DNA of 64,000 nt from Schistocephalus solidus (Eukaryota; Platyhelminthes; Cestoda; Diphyllobothriidea; Diphyllobothriidae). The translations under genes and the position numbers were made by a program. Positions 48,331-59,399 of the stretch are shown in pieces (positions within the stretch are counted from its first letter, which is position 1; each line of letters opens with the position of its first letter). The notes under the pieces were generated by a model, which ran no database searches, was not told the DNA's origin, and saw nothing but the letters and a program-made list of their open reading frames with translations. The stretch lies in assembly GCA_017591395.1 (NCBI GenBank), contig WEDG01000342.1:113256-177255 (forward strand). The letters run 5' to 3'.

Positions 48331-50099
48331 ATTAAGGTGAGGGGTTATAGTTAAGTTTAGGGTTAGGTTTAAGTACGAGGTTAAGGTCATCGACGGGGTT
48401 AGGGTAAGGGTTAAGGTGGTTGTTGTGTTTAGGGTTAAGATTAAGGTGACAGTTTAGTTTTATGTCAGGGTTTTTAACGTTATGCCTCCTAAAATTTACC
48501 GTTAGGCCACATAAGTTCAAGCGGACAGGGCGGTATACAAGGCACTCTTACAGACTTCAGGCTTTAGGGAAAAGGGCTTACATTACTGGAATGACCATCA
48601 GCATGCTTTCCATCATACGAAAACTTGTCGGCTTATACGAAAATATACTCCACTGAAAAGTTATGCACTGAGCTTAGCTGTTAGAGTAAGTAGCTTGATG
48701 TGGCAAAGTGGACTGACTTGTCGGTAAAATCGCATTACTTTTCTGACAAAAGACGTGGAAGTGGGTGTTCCCAAACACGCTGTGAGACCATATAGCAAAC
48801 TGGGCGCAGATGGACTTCCGACGTCGGTAATCGATGGGTCGGACCACATTCTGCACGCAGATTGGTTGAAGAGAAGACGGCCGAGACTAATGCGAACAAA
48901 CGCCTCTGGCAAGCAAAAAACCTGGACGCCCGGCTCCTTCTCGCCCTGCCGAATTCACATGATGACCACAAAAAATTTAAGACAGCTTCGTCATGGCGGG
49001 AAGAGAGAATGCCAAAAAGAGAGTGCTTCTAGTGGCAGCAGCAGTAGTGCGGTTTTTGTATGCGTGTGCATTTAGGTGCGCTTTTGATTGTTTCAACAGC
49101 TGTGCCTCCTGTTAACTGTAGGACCACACTCTCTCGCGGCCAAAAACACACGGGGAGGATCGCTGCTGCAGTCCGAATACTTTGGATAGCCTGCGGCTAC
49201 GCGAAGACAGTACACTCCCCAAACGGTCTGAAGCCTAAAAGATGAGGTCGTAAATTACACGGTAACCTATCGCGTACTACGATTGGTAGCGAGAGCCGGC
49301 AACAACTGCGGAAATGGGCATCACCTCCTCCCCCGTCCTCCCGGTAGCGGATTTACATGCCCAGGTTCAAGAAAGCAGCACCCAACGCACATGCCAGTGC
49401 ACGCAACAGACGAAAACCCTCGCCTGGTTTGACCCTACAATGGGCACGCGGTAGATGCGTTGGATCAACACTCCAGGGACAGATCAGGGAACAGGAGACG
49501 TTATTCGGAACGCAGGTGAATGAAGAACCAAAGTTAAACCCATAGAAATGAAATCAGGAACAGGTAATCCAGAGCTGATCTTTTCAGTAGGTCCGGCTAT
49601 TGTACTTCAAGCCTCTGTGTGCCTTGACATCTGGTCCAGGTGGGCGAGGGCGGAGAGAGTGCGGCAGATGCTGCGCAAGTTCCCGTTATAGCGCTAACCC
49701 TGCTGATAGGCACACCATGGACATCGTCGGCAACGATAGTCGGACCGCGCGAACCCTGCTCGGAGCGTCCGCAGCTAGTCCGCGACTGCAACGGCTTACA
49801 GAGAAGAGTTGCGAAAAACGCAGGTTCTGGAGCCTGATGAATAAGCCGTGCAACAGTAACAGAAGAGGCACCAGTTTGACAAAATCCGTCACCCAGTAAC
49901 AAAAAGTCACGGAGCATATGGGACAATGGAAATGTTGTCTGACATTCTTCAACCATGGAAGGGTTGGATGGAACAGTTCATGCTCAGCCTATAGGCAATC
50001 GTTGTCTGGTCAGACTTGTCACGTGCTAGTGGCGTCGAAAAGACCAAGTCCCTGCACACAATAACAACGATATCCGTCAGTCAGATTATAATCACACAC

Positions 50100-51075
50100 G
50101 AAAGTTCGACCGTCGTAGTCCGACGATGTCCACCGTATGCTCCATGAGAAAATGGAGCAGAGACGGTGACTTGCGCGTGAATTAGTTTTAAGTGATAGTA
50201 GCCTTGCGCTGCAGCTACCGCACTCTCTCCTCCACCCCCACGTGAACCCGGTGTCACGACAGAGTCAAGAAGACCGGAGGCGGGAGAGGACGCAGGTGGC
50301 TGGCGCGGCTGGGTCCCCTAAGTCCTAGCCGCCCCTAGGCGTGCCACCACACCTCTATGTTCGGCATTTGTTAAGGGAGCGCAACCCGAATAACGCATGC
50401 CATGCCGTAATGTGGCCCCCGTGTTGGTCCAACGCATCTACCACGTGGCCCGTTTAGGGGCACACACACACACACGACGACGACAGTTCGACCGTCGATT
50501 TCAACGAGGTCCACCGTATGCTCCACACCAGGTGGTGCAGGGACGGTGACTTGCGCGTGAATTAGTTTAAAGTGATAGTAGCCTTGCGCTGCAGCTACCG
50601 CACTCTCTCCTCCTCCCCCACCCGAGCCCGGTGTCAAGACAGAGTCAAGAAGACCGGAGATGGGAGAGGGCGCAGGTGGCTGGCGCGGCCGGAGCCGCCC
50701 CTGGGCGTGCCGCCACACCTGGCTCGGATCCCACGGTGGGAGTGCCATAAAGGCCACATTAAGAAGGAGCCATTGCAACCTGACTCCTCAGTCCGCCAGT
50801 CAGCCACTCCACACAAAACACACATTGGGCTGGCCACGCGGTCCGAGTTATCCCGTCAGTTGGCAACCTTCCAAGCCACGGCTTTTTAGCGCACCGTGAT
50901 AGTTTCAAGCGCGTCAGATTGTTTATAGTGAGGAATATGCACTGAGCTGTCGACTCACTTCTCTCCCCACCCCCACAGTCAGACTACTGTCCGAGCCGGT
51001 CAGTTGCCTCGATGTGGGAGTGGGCATTAGCTGACGGATCGGCGTACCTGTCTTTCGCGCGCCACGACACACACA
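50100..51075 (+). repeat. Two GC-rich repeats in tandem (type ii then type i)
   Basis: 50105-50465 ends with the type ii tail CGTTTAGGGG and CA repeats. A new copy starts at about 50490 (GTCCACCGTATGCTCCACAC) and runs through the whole type i form to about 51070. Recurrent open frames of 60-135 codons here are the repeat read in six frames. Confidence 0.78.
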
Positions 51076-52249
51076 CACGCACACACACACACGGAGATGA
51101 TTTCCCGCCAAAGGACGGTTACGTTTACTGGAGGAATTGTGAGGCAGAGGCAGAGGGGCATTAAAAAGGAACACACAACACACATCTGTCTGTAGGCAGG
51201 TGGAGGAGATCGTCAGATGTTCGGTCTTTCTATCTCACAGGACCGTAAGACGGCGCGAGGCTACATCCTGGCCAACCTGCAACCCCACATGGATCAAAAG
51301 GAGGGGGAAGGTAGTCGATATAGGCGCGTCCCGACCAGTACAAAAATATCGACAGCCAAAGTAGGACAGTGATAAAAAAAACCGAATGGGGCTATAGAAG
51401 AGACAAACGAGGCAATTTAAAGTCTCACATACGAGCCGACCAACAGACGGTCAGACGACACGGCGCGCAGCCATCAGACAGTCCTTTGGTCGACCGACGC
51501 GATTTCAGGCGGGAGGGGGGCGGGTGGCAAAAATGCACAAATATTGCTACGGAAGAGAGTTTCAAGGGGAGATGCGAGATCAGAGAACATTGGAAGAGCA
51601 GAAACAGAGGATATGCGCCAGAAAGAAGGAAGATAACACCCGGAGGAGGCAACATCGAAGAGTTCAGAGAAGAAACAGAGAAGAGAGAAGTGAGGAAACA
51701 GAGAGGAGTCCCCACGAAGGGAGAAAAGCAGACAAGTTAAGGTCTACAGAGGATATAGAGAGAGGAGAACGTTCAGAACGTTAAACGAGTGTCCAACGAG
51801 AAAGACTGACACGGAGAGAGCAGGGCACTATCAGAGGATGTCAAGACAGAGTCAGGAAGACCGGAGGCGGGTTCGGGCGCGGGTGGTTGGCGCGAACGGA
51901 GACGCACCTGATCGTGCCACCACGCCAGAATCAGATCCCATGGAGTGGGTGGTGCGGCATGAGCCGGCACCTACGCGTGCCCAAGTGCGCGTAGGTCAGA
52001 AATCCCACATTTAAGACGACAAGACAAACTGTGAGGATGGGTATTAGATGGACCCAAATGATGAGAACACCCACGGCCAACAGTTGTATATTAAAAATCC
52101 AGATAATTGCACCGGCTGCCTAACGAATCCTAACGGTTTCGCTTTTAGTGAGTAAAGATCGCGGAAAAACAGGAGATGGCCCAGGCAGGAGCAGAAAACC
52201 AGACAACACGCTCGGAAGTAGGCGACTTCGCAAAAAAAACAAAACTTAC

Positions 52250-52393
52250 CTCTACGGTGCCGTTAAGGATGACAGACCAGGCGTCGAGGATTTCGCCATC
52301 GGAGAGGACCACTTGACCGGCTTCCCGTACAACAGCCACAAGCATAATGCTACAGAGGGCGTAGCGAGTGGCGCTGGAGAGATTGTAGAAAGC
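52250..52393 (-). CDS. RAPGEF2: RAPGEF2/PDZ-GEF-like gene, exon b (cNMP-binding-like domain, first part)
   Basis: This 144-nt exon is phase 0 at both ends and encodes 48 residues. They begin AFYNLSSATRYALCSIM, pass through VVREAGQVVLSDGE and end DAWSVILNGTVE. That is the first half of the cyclic-nucleotide-binding-like fold of PDZ-GEF; the 'W-VILNGTVE' strand is a hallmark. The acceptor is CCAATAG and the donor GAG|GTAAGT. The following exon lies 17.3 kb downstream at 34914 and continues VADPDGTIREL. In this family the domain regulates the GEF but is poor at binding cAMP (established knowledge). The 17.3-kb intron between exons b and c contains hammerhead array A. Confidence 0.9.
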
Positions 52394-53404
52394 CTATTGG
52401 GCATGGAGGGGAAAAGAAGGCTTAAGCAGGCCTAAGATTCGGAGAAAAAAAGAACAGGAAAGCCTAAATAGGAGGATTTGAGCGGTAGCAGATCACACAG
52501 GCAGGCATACAGAGGCAAAGATCCGGCGGAGAAGATGGGTCTAAAAAACAGAATTTCAGTGAGGCGGGGTGACCTTTCCCAAAGCTAGAGAGATGGAATT
52601 TGCTAGCGAAGGTGATAAAATGCTAGGCTCCAGGAGATCATCGAGGATAGCTGCAATGGTTCCGCCCACAGGAGATCGGCTTGAGAACAATGAGGCAAAG
52701 TGAGATTTCTAAGAGAGGTGCTGATAGAAACGGTCAAGAAATGGCGGGCAGGCAGATTTGTGGAAATCAACAGAGAGTGATGACTACTATGTTATTGACT
52801 ACTTTGCAATGACGTGTATTTTGACTGCAATTTTGCAGTTAAATATTTTTTTTATTAATAGGGTCTTCAAAGGCAATGCCTATTACCTTTAAATATACTG
52901 AACTATACTGAACTTGAGGGTAAAAACAGCTCGACCGTCAAGTTTCGACAATTTCCACCGCGTGCTTCCGGGCAGGCAGGTGATAGCGATAGTAGACTTG
53001 CACCGTATATACCGCACTCCCTCCTCCTACTCTTCCGCCTGGGCCCGGTTTCATAATGGAGTCAAGAATACCGGAGGTAAGAGAGGACGCAGGTGGCTGA
53101 CACGGCAAATGCCCGCAGCTACGCGTACCACCATGCTCGCGGATCCACCAAAAACGTTTACCAGGATTTTAACGCTACAAAAATGAGCATAGGGGCAGTG
53201 GCACGGATCCCAGATGTCACGGCGGAGGTCTGTGCACTATTGCACTCCACCATACACCACATGACCACAGCCTACACTTGGTCACTTGAGGGTAAGAACT
53301 CAATGATAGCTGTAGACAGCCTTGTTCCCTGACATACTACAGAATAAAGTTTTACAGAAGCAATATTCTGCCAGCTGCGAGCAAGGAAGGAAAAGTGTGT
53401 GTGT

Positions 53405-53785
53405 GTGCGTCCCTAAACGGGACGCGTGGTAGATACGCTGTACCAACACGTGGGCCTAATCAGGGTGCAGCAGGCGTTATTATTCTGGTATGCGATGCCA
53501 TAACATTTGCCGAACATGGGGGGGACACGTGCCGGAAAGGGGCACGCGCAGGTGCAGACACAGGTGCCGTAACCCACTCTCCCACTCCGTGGGGGATGCT
53601 TCCTCTGCGCCCGACCCCGACTCCGGTCTTCTTGACTATGTCCTGAAACCGGGCACAGGTGGGTAAAAGAAGAGAGAGTGCGGTAGATGCAGTACAAGTC
53701 TACTATCACTGAAAACTAATTCACGCAAAATCCTCGTCCCTGCATCACCTTTCTGTGAAGCGTACGGTGGACATCGTCGGATTAC
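53405..53785 (-). repeat. GC-rich dispersed repeat, type ii (alternative second half)
   Basis: On the minus strand the first ~200 bp match type i (GTCCACCGTACGC, ACCGCACTCTC, GAAGACCGGAG). The second half is different: CCATGTTCGGCA-like, GTTGGTACAGCG and CGTCCCGTTTAGG. Other type ii copies are at about 1515-1845 (minus), 19715-20070, 41820-42245, 50105-50465 and 51840-51990 (plus). One of its ends abuts the LINE fragment at 53787. Confidence 0.75.
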
Positions 53786-53786
53786 G

Positions 53787-54776
53787 CCGGTCAAAAACGA
53801 AGACGCCTCAGTGGAGAACCGCCAACTGAGGGACACCATCCAATCCATCGCTCTGCATGTCCTCGGCCGCGCACGTCGTCAACACCAGGACTGGTTCAAT
53901 GACAACGACGCAGCTATCAAAACTCTGCTTGTCGAGAAGAACTGGTCGCACAAATCCTACATCGACCGCCCTAACGCTGCAAACAAGACAGCCTTCTACC
54001 GAAGTCGACGCCTTGTAAAGCACCGGCTGCGGGAGATGCAGGAGGCCTGGATGGCCCGCAAGGCCGAGGAGCTCCAAGGGTACTCAGACCGTAATGAACG
54101 GAAGATCTTCTTCGCCGCAACGAAGGCTATCTGCGGACCTCCCGTCAAAGGAGCCTCCCCTCTTTTTAGTGCTGACGGAACTACCCAGCTCACTGAGAAA
54201 TCGCAAATCCTGAAGCGCTGGGCGGAATACTTTCGAAGCGTTCTTAACCAGCCCTTCAATTTCTCGACGCCGCATCAAGTACAACGCTACAAGGACAACC
54301 TGAAACATTTTCCTGAGGCAAATGCAGATCAACCCGGCCAACTGGAAGGACCTCACCCAGCCTGGAGGAAGACAGTGAAGACACGGGCAGCAATTTACGA
54401 AGCCAACCGGATCTCCGACAAAAGGGCGGCACGAAAGTCAGCAGCGCTCCGGACCAACACCACCACCGCCAAAGCCCTTCCCAACATGCTCGCGCTGTCA
54501 ACGCAACTTTCGCGCGTGAATAGGCCTGGTTGGACATCTTCGGATAAAATGCAACATCAATCCGACAAAAAAGTTCCGCGTCAATTTCTGCCAACCCTCA
54601 TTCGGAAACCCCGCCCCCGGGGTCACTCCTGGCACAAATTACCCCACTCTCACCATCATAGCGACCACATCGCAATACGCATGACCTTTTACCACCACCA
54701 TCACCACCAAAACCAGCGATGGGGGCTCGGTCCTAAACTGTCCTATTTTGCGACCGCACCTTCATCTTACGCATAG
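53787..54776 (+). pseudogene. LINE (non-LTR) ORF with the reverse-transcriptase core deleted
   Basis: The open frame starts ENRQLRDTIQSIALHVLG and includes KKNW-like LVEKNWSHKSYIDRPN, YRSRRLVKHRLREMQEAW and RNERKIFFAATKAICGPP. These are the linker between endonuclease and reverse transcriptase in a tapeworm LINE. After AEYFRSVLNQPFNFS, at about 54250, it jumps to QVQRYKDNLKHF and VKTRAAIYEANRISDKRAA, which belong after the RT domain. All RT motifs are therefore missing while the frame stays open. The 5' side abuts a minus-strand dispersed repeat. It is a non-autonomous relic. Confidence 0.75.
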
Positions 54777-54985
54777 GCCTGATCCGTTACTTGCGAATCC
54801 ATCGCCCAGAGACTGGTGAACCAGTGACTGGAGCACCGAACCACAGCAGAGATCGCCCCATCAAATGCCTGCACTGCTCTCGAACCTTCACAAACTGCAT
54901 GGGCCTATTCGGTCACATACGCAGCAAGGAGAACGGAATCGACCATGATGCCTACAAATCTTACGCACCCGTCAACTCAAAAATG
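54777..54985 (+). pseudogene. LINE C-terminal C2H2 zinc-finger tail
   Basis: The sequence encodes LIRYLRIHRPETGEPVTGA, then IKCLHCSRTFTNCMGLFGH. The spacing CxxC, then about 12 residues, then H matches a C2H2 finger, with the last His replaced. It continues the element that starts at 53787 after a stop at 54774. The same finger type recurs at 5.4-6.0 kb (minus) and 56.0-56.4 kb. Confidence 0.65.
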
Positions 54986-55760
54986 TGAAAACCTTTGCTT
55001 ATCTAGGAAGCACGCTGTCACGCAACACGAGAATCGAAGACGAGGTTGCTCAACGGATCTCCAAAGCCAGTCAGGCCTTCGACCGGCTGCAGGCCTCCGC
55101 GTGGAGTTACCACGGTATTCACCTAAACATTAAACTAAAGATGTGCAAGGCCTCATCTTGACGACAATCCTTTACGGAGCGGAGGCCTGGACCGTCTACT
55201 CGAACCAAGTCAGGAAGCTGAATCACTTCCAGCACAGCTGCCTCTTCAGAATACTGAAGCTGAGATGGCAAGACAGGATCCCGGACACGGAAGTCCTGGA
55301 GCGGACCGGAATCCTCAGCATCCACGCCATGTTGAAGCAAGTTCAACTGCGATGGAGCAGCCACCTGGTGAGGATGGACGACGAGCGACTACCCAAACGA
55401 CGTTTCTACTGAGATGTCGCTATGAATGCTCGCAGACAGGGAGGACAAAAACGGCACTACACGGAAACCGAAGAACTCTTTGAAGCAACTGCAAATCAAC
55501 CCAGCGATCTGGGAGGACCTCACCCAAGATAGACCGGTATGGAGAAGATCCGTGAAGACTGGTGCAGATATATACGAAGCCAACCGGATCGCCGTTGCTA
55601 AGGCCAAAAGGAGGGCTCGCAAGTCAGAAGCCTCGCAAATGCCCAAGCCCTGCGAACGTACCCGCGCTGTCACCGCACATTCCGCGCGCGAATCGGCCTG
55701 GCCGGACATCTTCGAACTTGATGCAACAACAATCCCACAACATCAACCTCTGCCATACCA
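54986..55760 (+). pseudogene. LINE reverse-transcriptase C-terminal fragment
   Basis: Frames encode KTFAYLGSTLSRNTRIEDE, then AQRISKASQAFDRLQASAW. After a one-base shift near 55143 they encode [17 protein letters not shown], then [17 protein letters not shown] and [18 protein letters not shown]. 'YLGS-L', 'LLYGAE-W' and 'RL--RW-GH--RM' are the thumb region of LINE reverse transcriptases. Stops at 55410 and later break it. It then runs into a degenerate 'CPRCxRTFRARIGLAGH' finger near 55670-55700. It abuts the previous copy directly at 54985. Confidence 0.8.
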
Positions 55761-55969
55761 GCCTAAGACCCCACGACGATGACCACCCGAACAATTTCTG
55801 ATCACTCCATCGATGACCCGCCGTCCAGTCACCGACACCTTCCTCCGTCCCCCACCCCCTGCAACGATCAGGGCGTCGAACACCACTTGCCCGACTGCAC
55901 CCCCTCAGTGACCACCTCCGACTACCTGCCACCTGCTACCTCCACCACCACCGCCCCAGTACCAACGAT

Positions 55970-56395
55970 GGGGACTCGGTACTAACCTGTCCCCGTTGGG
56001 ATCGCACCTTAACCTCACGCATTGGCCTGATCGGTCACTTGCGAATCCATCGCACAGAGACTGGTAAACTAAAGCCTAGACCACCAACCAAAAGCAGAGT
56101 TTGCCGCATTCTCTACCCTCACTGCCCATGCGCAAACACTCATAATATGGGCCTGCTCGGTCACATGCGCACACACGAAAACGGAATCCACCAACACAAC
56201 TAACGCATCTTACGCACCCATAAACACTTCCCATAGTCCGCCAATGAGCGCGACTGTCGGTACCAGCAGCACAATTCCCACAGGCTCAGCATTTCCCAAC
56301 CTATCCTATCCTGATTTTCACCGCACATGCACATCGGCCTGGTCGGTCACTTGCGAATCCATCGCACAGAGACGGATCTTTTCCATGCCAGTTTA
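55970..56395 (+). pseudogene. Array of decayed LINE zinc-finger units
   Basis: At least three finger remnants follow one another. Near 55980 is VLTCPRWDRTLTSRIGLIGH followed by LRIHRTETG, with the second Cys changed to Trp. Near 56120-56200 is YPHCPCANTHNMGLLGH with MRTHENG. Near 56335 is GLVGHLRIHRTET. Frames differ between them and stops intervene. Confidence 0.6.
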
Positions 56396-56424
56396 TACTG
56401 TGCGAATTACTGCTAGGTCACCAG

Positions 56425-56890
56425 GTTAATTTGCAGTTGCTCCAGAAATTTCTTCAGTGTCCTTGTGGCGCCGTTTTTGACCGCCTGTCGGCGAGCGCCC
56501 GTAGAGACATATCCGTAGAAAAGTCGTTTGGGGGGTCGCTCGTCATCCATTCTCACCAGGTGGCCCCTCCATCGCAGTTGAGCTTGCCTCTACATGGCGT
56601 GGATGTTGAGGAGTTCGGTCCGTTTCTGAGATCCTGTCTTGCCATATCAGATTCAGTGTTCTGCGGAGGCAGCTGGGATGGAAGTGATTCAGGACTTGGT
56701 TCGAGTAGACGGTCTAGGTTTACGCTCAGTAAAGGAGTGTCGTCAAGCAGACGGCCTTGTGCATCTTCAGTATGGTGTTCAGGTGAATACGACGGGGATT
56801 CCACACGGAGGCCTACAGCCGGCCGAAGACCTGACTGGCTTTGAAGATCCGTTGCGCAACCTCTTCGTCCATTCTCGGGTTGCGTGACAG
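56425..56890 (-). pseudogene. LINE reverse-transcriptase C-terminal fragment, opposite orientation
   Basis: On the minus strand the sequence encodes MDEEVAQRIFKASQVFGRL, a stop, then SVWNPRRIHLNTILKMHKAV, LTTLLY, a stop, TVYSNQV and further pieces matching LRWQDRI and [16 protein letters not shown]. It is the same region as 55000-55410 on the plus strand, so the two form a large imperfect inverted repeat. It has several stops and frameshifts. Confidence 0.75.
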
Positions 56891-57654
56891 CGTGCTTCCC
56901 AGATGAGCAAAGATAAAGTCAATACAGTTGTCGAATTGTGGCGCAAATTTGTCAACACTTGCATGCGCAACGAAGGCGAGGGGCCAAACCTCACTAACCC
57001 CGACTTTTGGTGAGCCCTAGCGTAAGGGAAGAACGACTCGGAAGCCGATAGCCGCCTTCGTTCACCACTCGAATTTGGAGTTGCACACCGAAAAGAGGTA
57101 AAAAGAGCCGCTACGAGGGCAAGAAACTTCTGGCGTACTTTATTGAATCTGGTGCAGTTGCAGAAAATGCAACTTCTTCCGCGAAACTGGAGACTACTCC
57201 GCTCGCGAATGGCCAAACACCAGGTAGTAGTGAGGATGAAGGACACTAACTCATGCAACAGGAACCGGGCACACCTAAAAGTTTGATGACGCCGAAATTT
57301 TTGAGGGGGCTGACAACCGCGTGAGCCGTGAACTGTTTGAGTCGTGGTTCTCTTGCCCTCAGTCAATTAATAAGCGTAATGACCTCGCGGCTCCATATTC
57401 TGTTTCTGTAAAATTGCTAGCCACAAGGGGCAGTTGACATCGAGCCAAGTTGCTGATTGATTGTCACGCCAGGTATAGACAACGGTGATGAAATCACGGC
57501 CATTAGCGACTCAAGTACAGACCGAAAGGCAATTATCGCATCAACTAAAACCTCCAGCGATGAACACGAGGACTGCCAGCGATAGTATTCCTGTGGTTGG
57601 TTGTTTGGAAACTACGGCAAGTTGAGCCCCAAGAACCATTTTCTTAAAATGTCT

Positions 57655-57690
57655 CTGAGGATGGGTTCGAGCGAGAATCCGAAACGTCAG
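57655..57690 (+). ncRNA. PLE-type hammerhead-like motif
   Basis: CTGAGGA, one extra T, stem GGGTT/AATCC around a CGAGCGAG loop, then GAAACGTCAG. The CUGANGA and GAAA boxes and a five-base-pair stem II are present. Stem III would be AC/GU with no loop, so a single copy could not fold it; only dimers could. A short microsatellite (TTC/TTA)n follows. Confidence 0.45.
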
Positions 57691-58187
57691 GTCAATAAAC
57701 ACCATGCTCCAGTGATCACTTATTCTTCTTCTTCTTCTTCTTATTATTATTATTATTATTATTATTATTCTGCTTCTTCTGAGCTGCTTCCTGGAACTTG
57801 CCTACTCGCTCCTGTCAGCAAGGTCGATACGCTGGAGATGAGTTTGGGCACCCCAGTAGACGTCTGTGGCATATATACTAGTTCAGACGACCCGAATTTC
57901 AAGATGAATTCTCTAAATGAGTTATAGTAAAGGCCACACAAAGAAGGGGCGATTACAGCTTTGCCGGTAAGGCTTACTTATATGCCCCTTAAACACTCAG
58001 CACCAGGTGTCCTTGCGCATAATTCCATGAATGTTAAATATTCCCGGGCTCTAACCATAACGTAAATCTAAACTGTAGTTCTCATGTTAACCCAAACTCT
58101 ACCCTAAACCCTAAACTATAGTTAATACTATACATAACCACAACTTACCTTAACGGAAACCTCAACCCTAACCCTATTGCACCTAGA

Positions 58188-58290
58188 GATTGGCGCAAAT
58201 ACGCATGTATTGCGGGTGGTTCCTTTTCATATGTCATGCTTAGGCGGCCATTTACTTCATCCTGTCCACTTTACCCTCGATCCTAGCGAA
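58188..58290 (+). repeat. Conserved ~95-bp block beside CCCTAA-type repeats
   Basis: It reads TTGGCGCAAAT, then TGTATTGCGGGTGGTTCC, CATATGTCATGCTTAGGCGG and CCATTTA. Copies are at 88-190 and 36608-36700. In each case a CCCTAA-like block or the decayed hammerhead unit is next to it. Confidence 0.6.
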
Positions 58291-59399
58291 CCACTATGGC
58301 GATAAGCGAACTCTTGTGTGTTCTTTCCACTAAATTACCAATCGTTACACGGATTTATATTGTCCAATATAACTCATTACTGGCACTCTCTCATGAGGTC
58401 GTGGTGGTGAAATGGACGCACGCAGTATCAGACAGATTGTAGCTTTGGCAAACCAACACACAGGCTAGCATTCACGCGGGAGGAGAGGTGGACGTGACAG
58501 GGCCTGAGTGCGGGCGCATGCTGCGACGCCTCTCGGTCTCTCTATATGCCCATTAGGAACTGAACCACTCACCCCCCCCGCACCACCACCCGAAATCCCG
58601 CAGGCACCCGCACCGTGCATGGGGCAGCAGGCGACGACGGCCCGATAAGTGCTCAGGGGCGCGCAGGATTGTGTGGGTAGGGGGAGGGTTTGACGAGCAC
58701 TTGCAGCTCATACAGTCGCAACTACGCCGGTTAACGCGCGTGTATGCTATCAGCGTTAGGCTTAAGGAATGAAGAACCATCATGGGACAACCACTGCCAC
58801 CGACAACCAGTGGCTAAAGCGAGAAGGGGAGGTGCAGAAGGTGGCGGGGCACAGAACTAACGAAGGGACAGGATGCGGAATGAAATCACTTGGAAAAACA
58901 AGCATTGAAGCAGTCAGTTAGAAAACACTGCGATCGGGGGGGGGGAAGGAAGAAATGTATCAAAGTTCGGATAGGCAGGCTGTCAGTGTTAACAGGAGGT
59001 CTAAATTAGATTTGACGAAATATGCATTCCTCTTTCCTATCCAGCCTCTTGACACTGGACAAGTAGGTCTATACCTGGGAGATATCGAGAAAAGAAAATA
59101 TAACGGTGATAGGATGGGATTTTTGAGGTAGTTGGTAAGACAAACTCGAGTAGGTAAAAGCTAGGATTTCAACGGCACAACAAAGAATGCAAATTCAAAA
59201 TTGGCAAGCACGAGATCCTTAAAACAGACCTAAAGTTGTGAGCTGATTGGCCTTTCCCAAAAGAAGGTCTAGGCCGTGCTGAGAGGCACTAGGTTGCGCA
59301 GTAGAGCACACAAAGCACTGAGAATGCAATAGTGCTCAACTTACGAGATAGCTTAACGTCACGGTAAGATGCCGGCTTTTGAAAGAGCTTCCTTCTGAC

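Noticed and set aside
50371..50778. 135-residue minus-strand frame (MQWLLLNVAFMALP...)
   Set aside because: It reappears in pieces wherever the GC-rich repeat occurs (4474-4998, 37275-37457, 50634-50837) and is the repeat read in one frame, without a conserved full-length product.
51369..51740. Basic and glutamate-rich 123-residue frame
   Set aside because: The composition is that of a purine-rich stretch, with no motif and an overlapping similar frame at 51524-51784.
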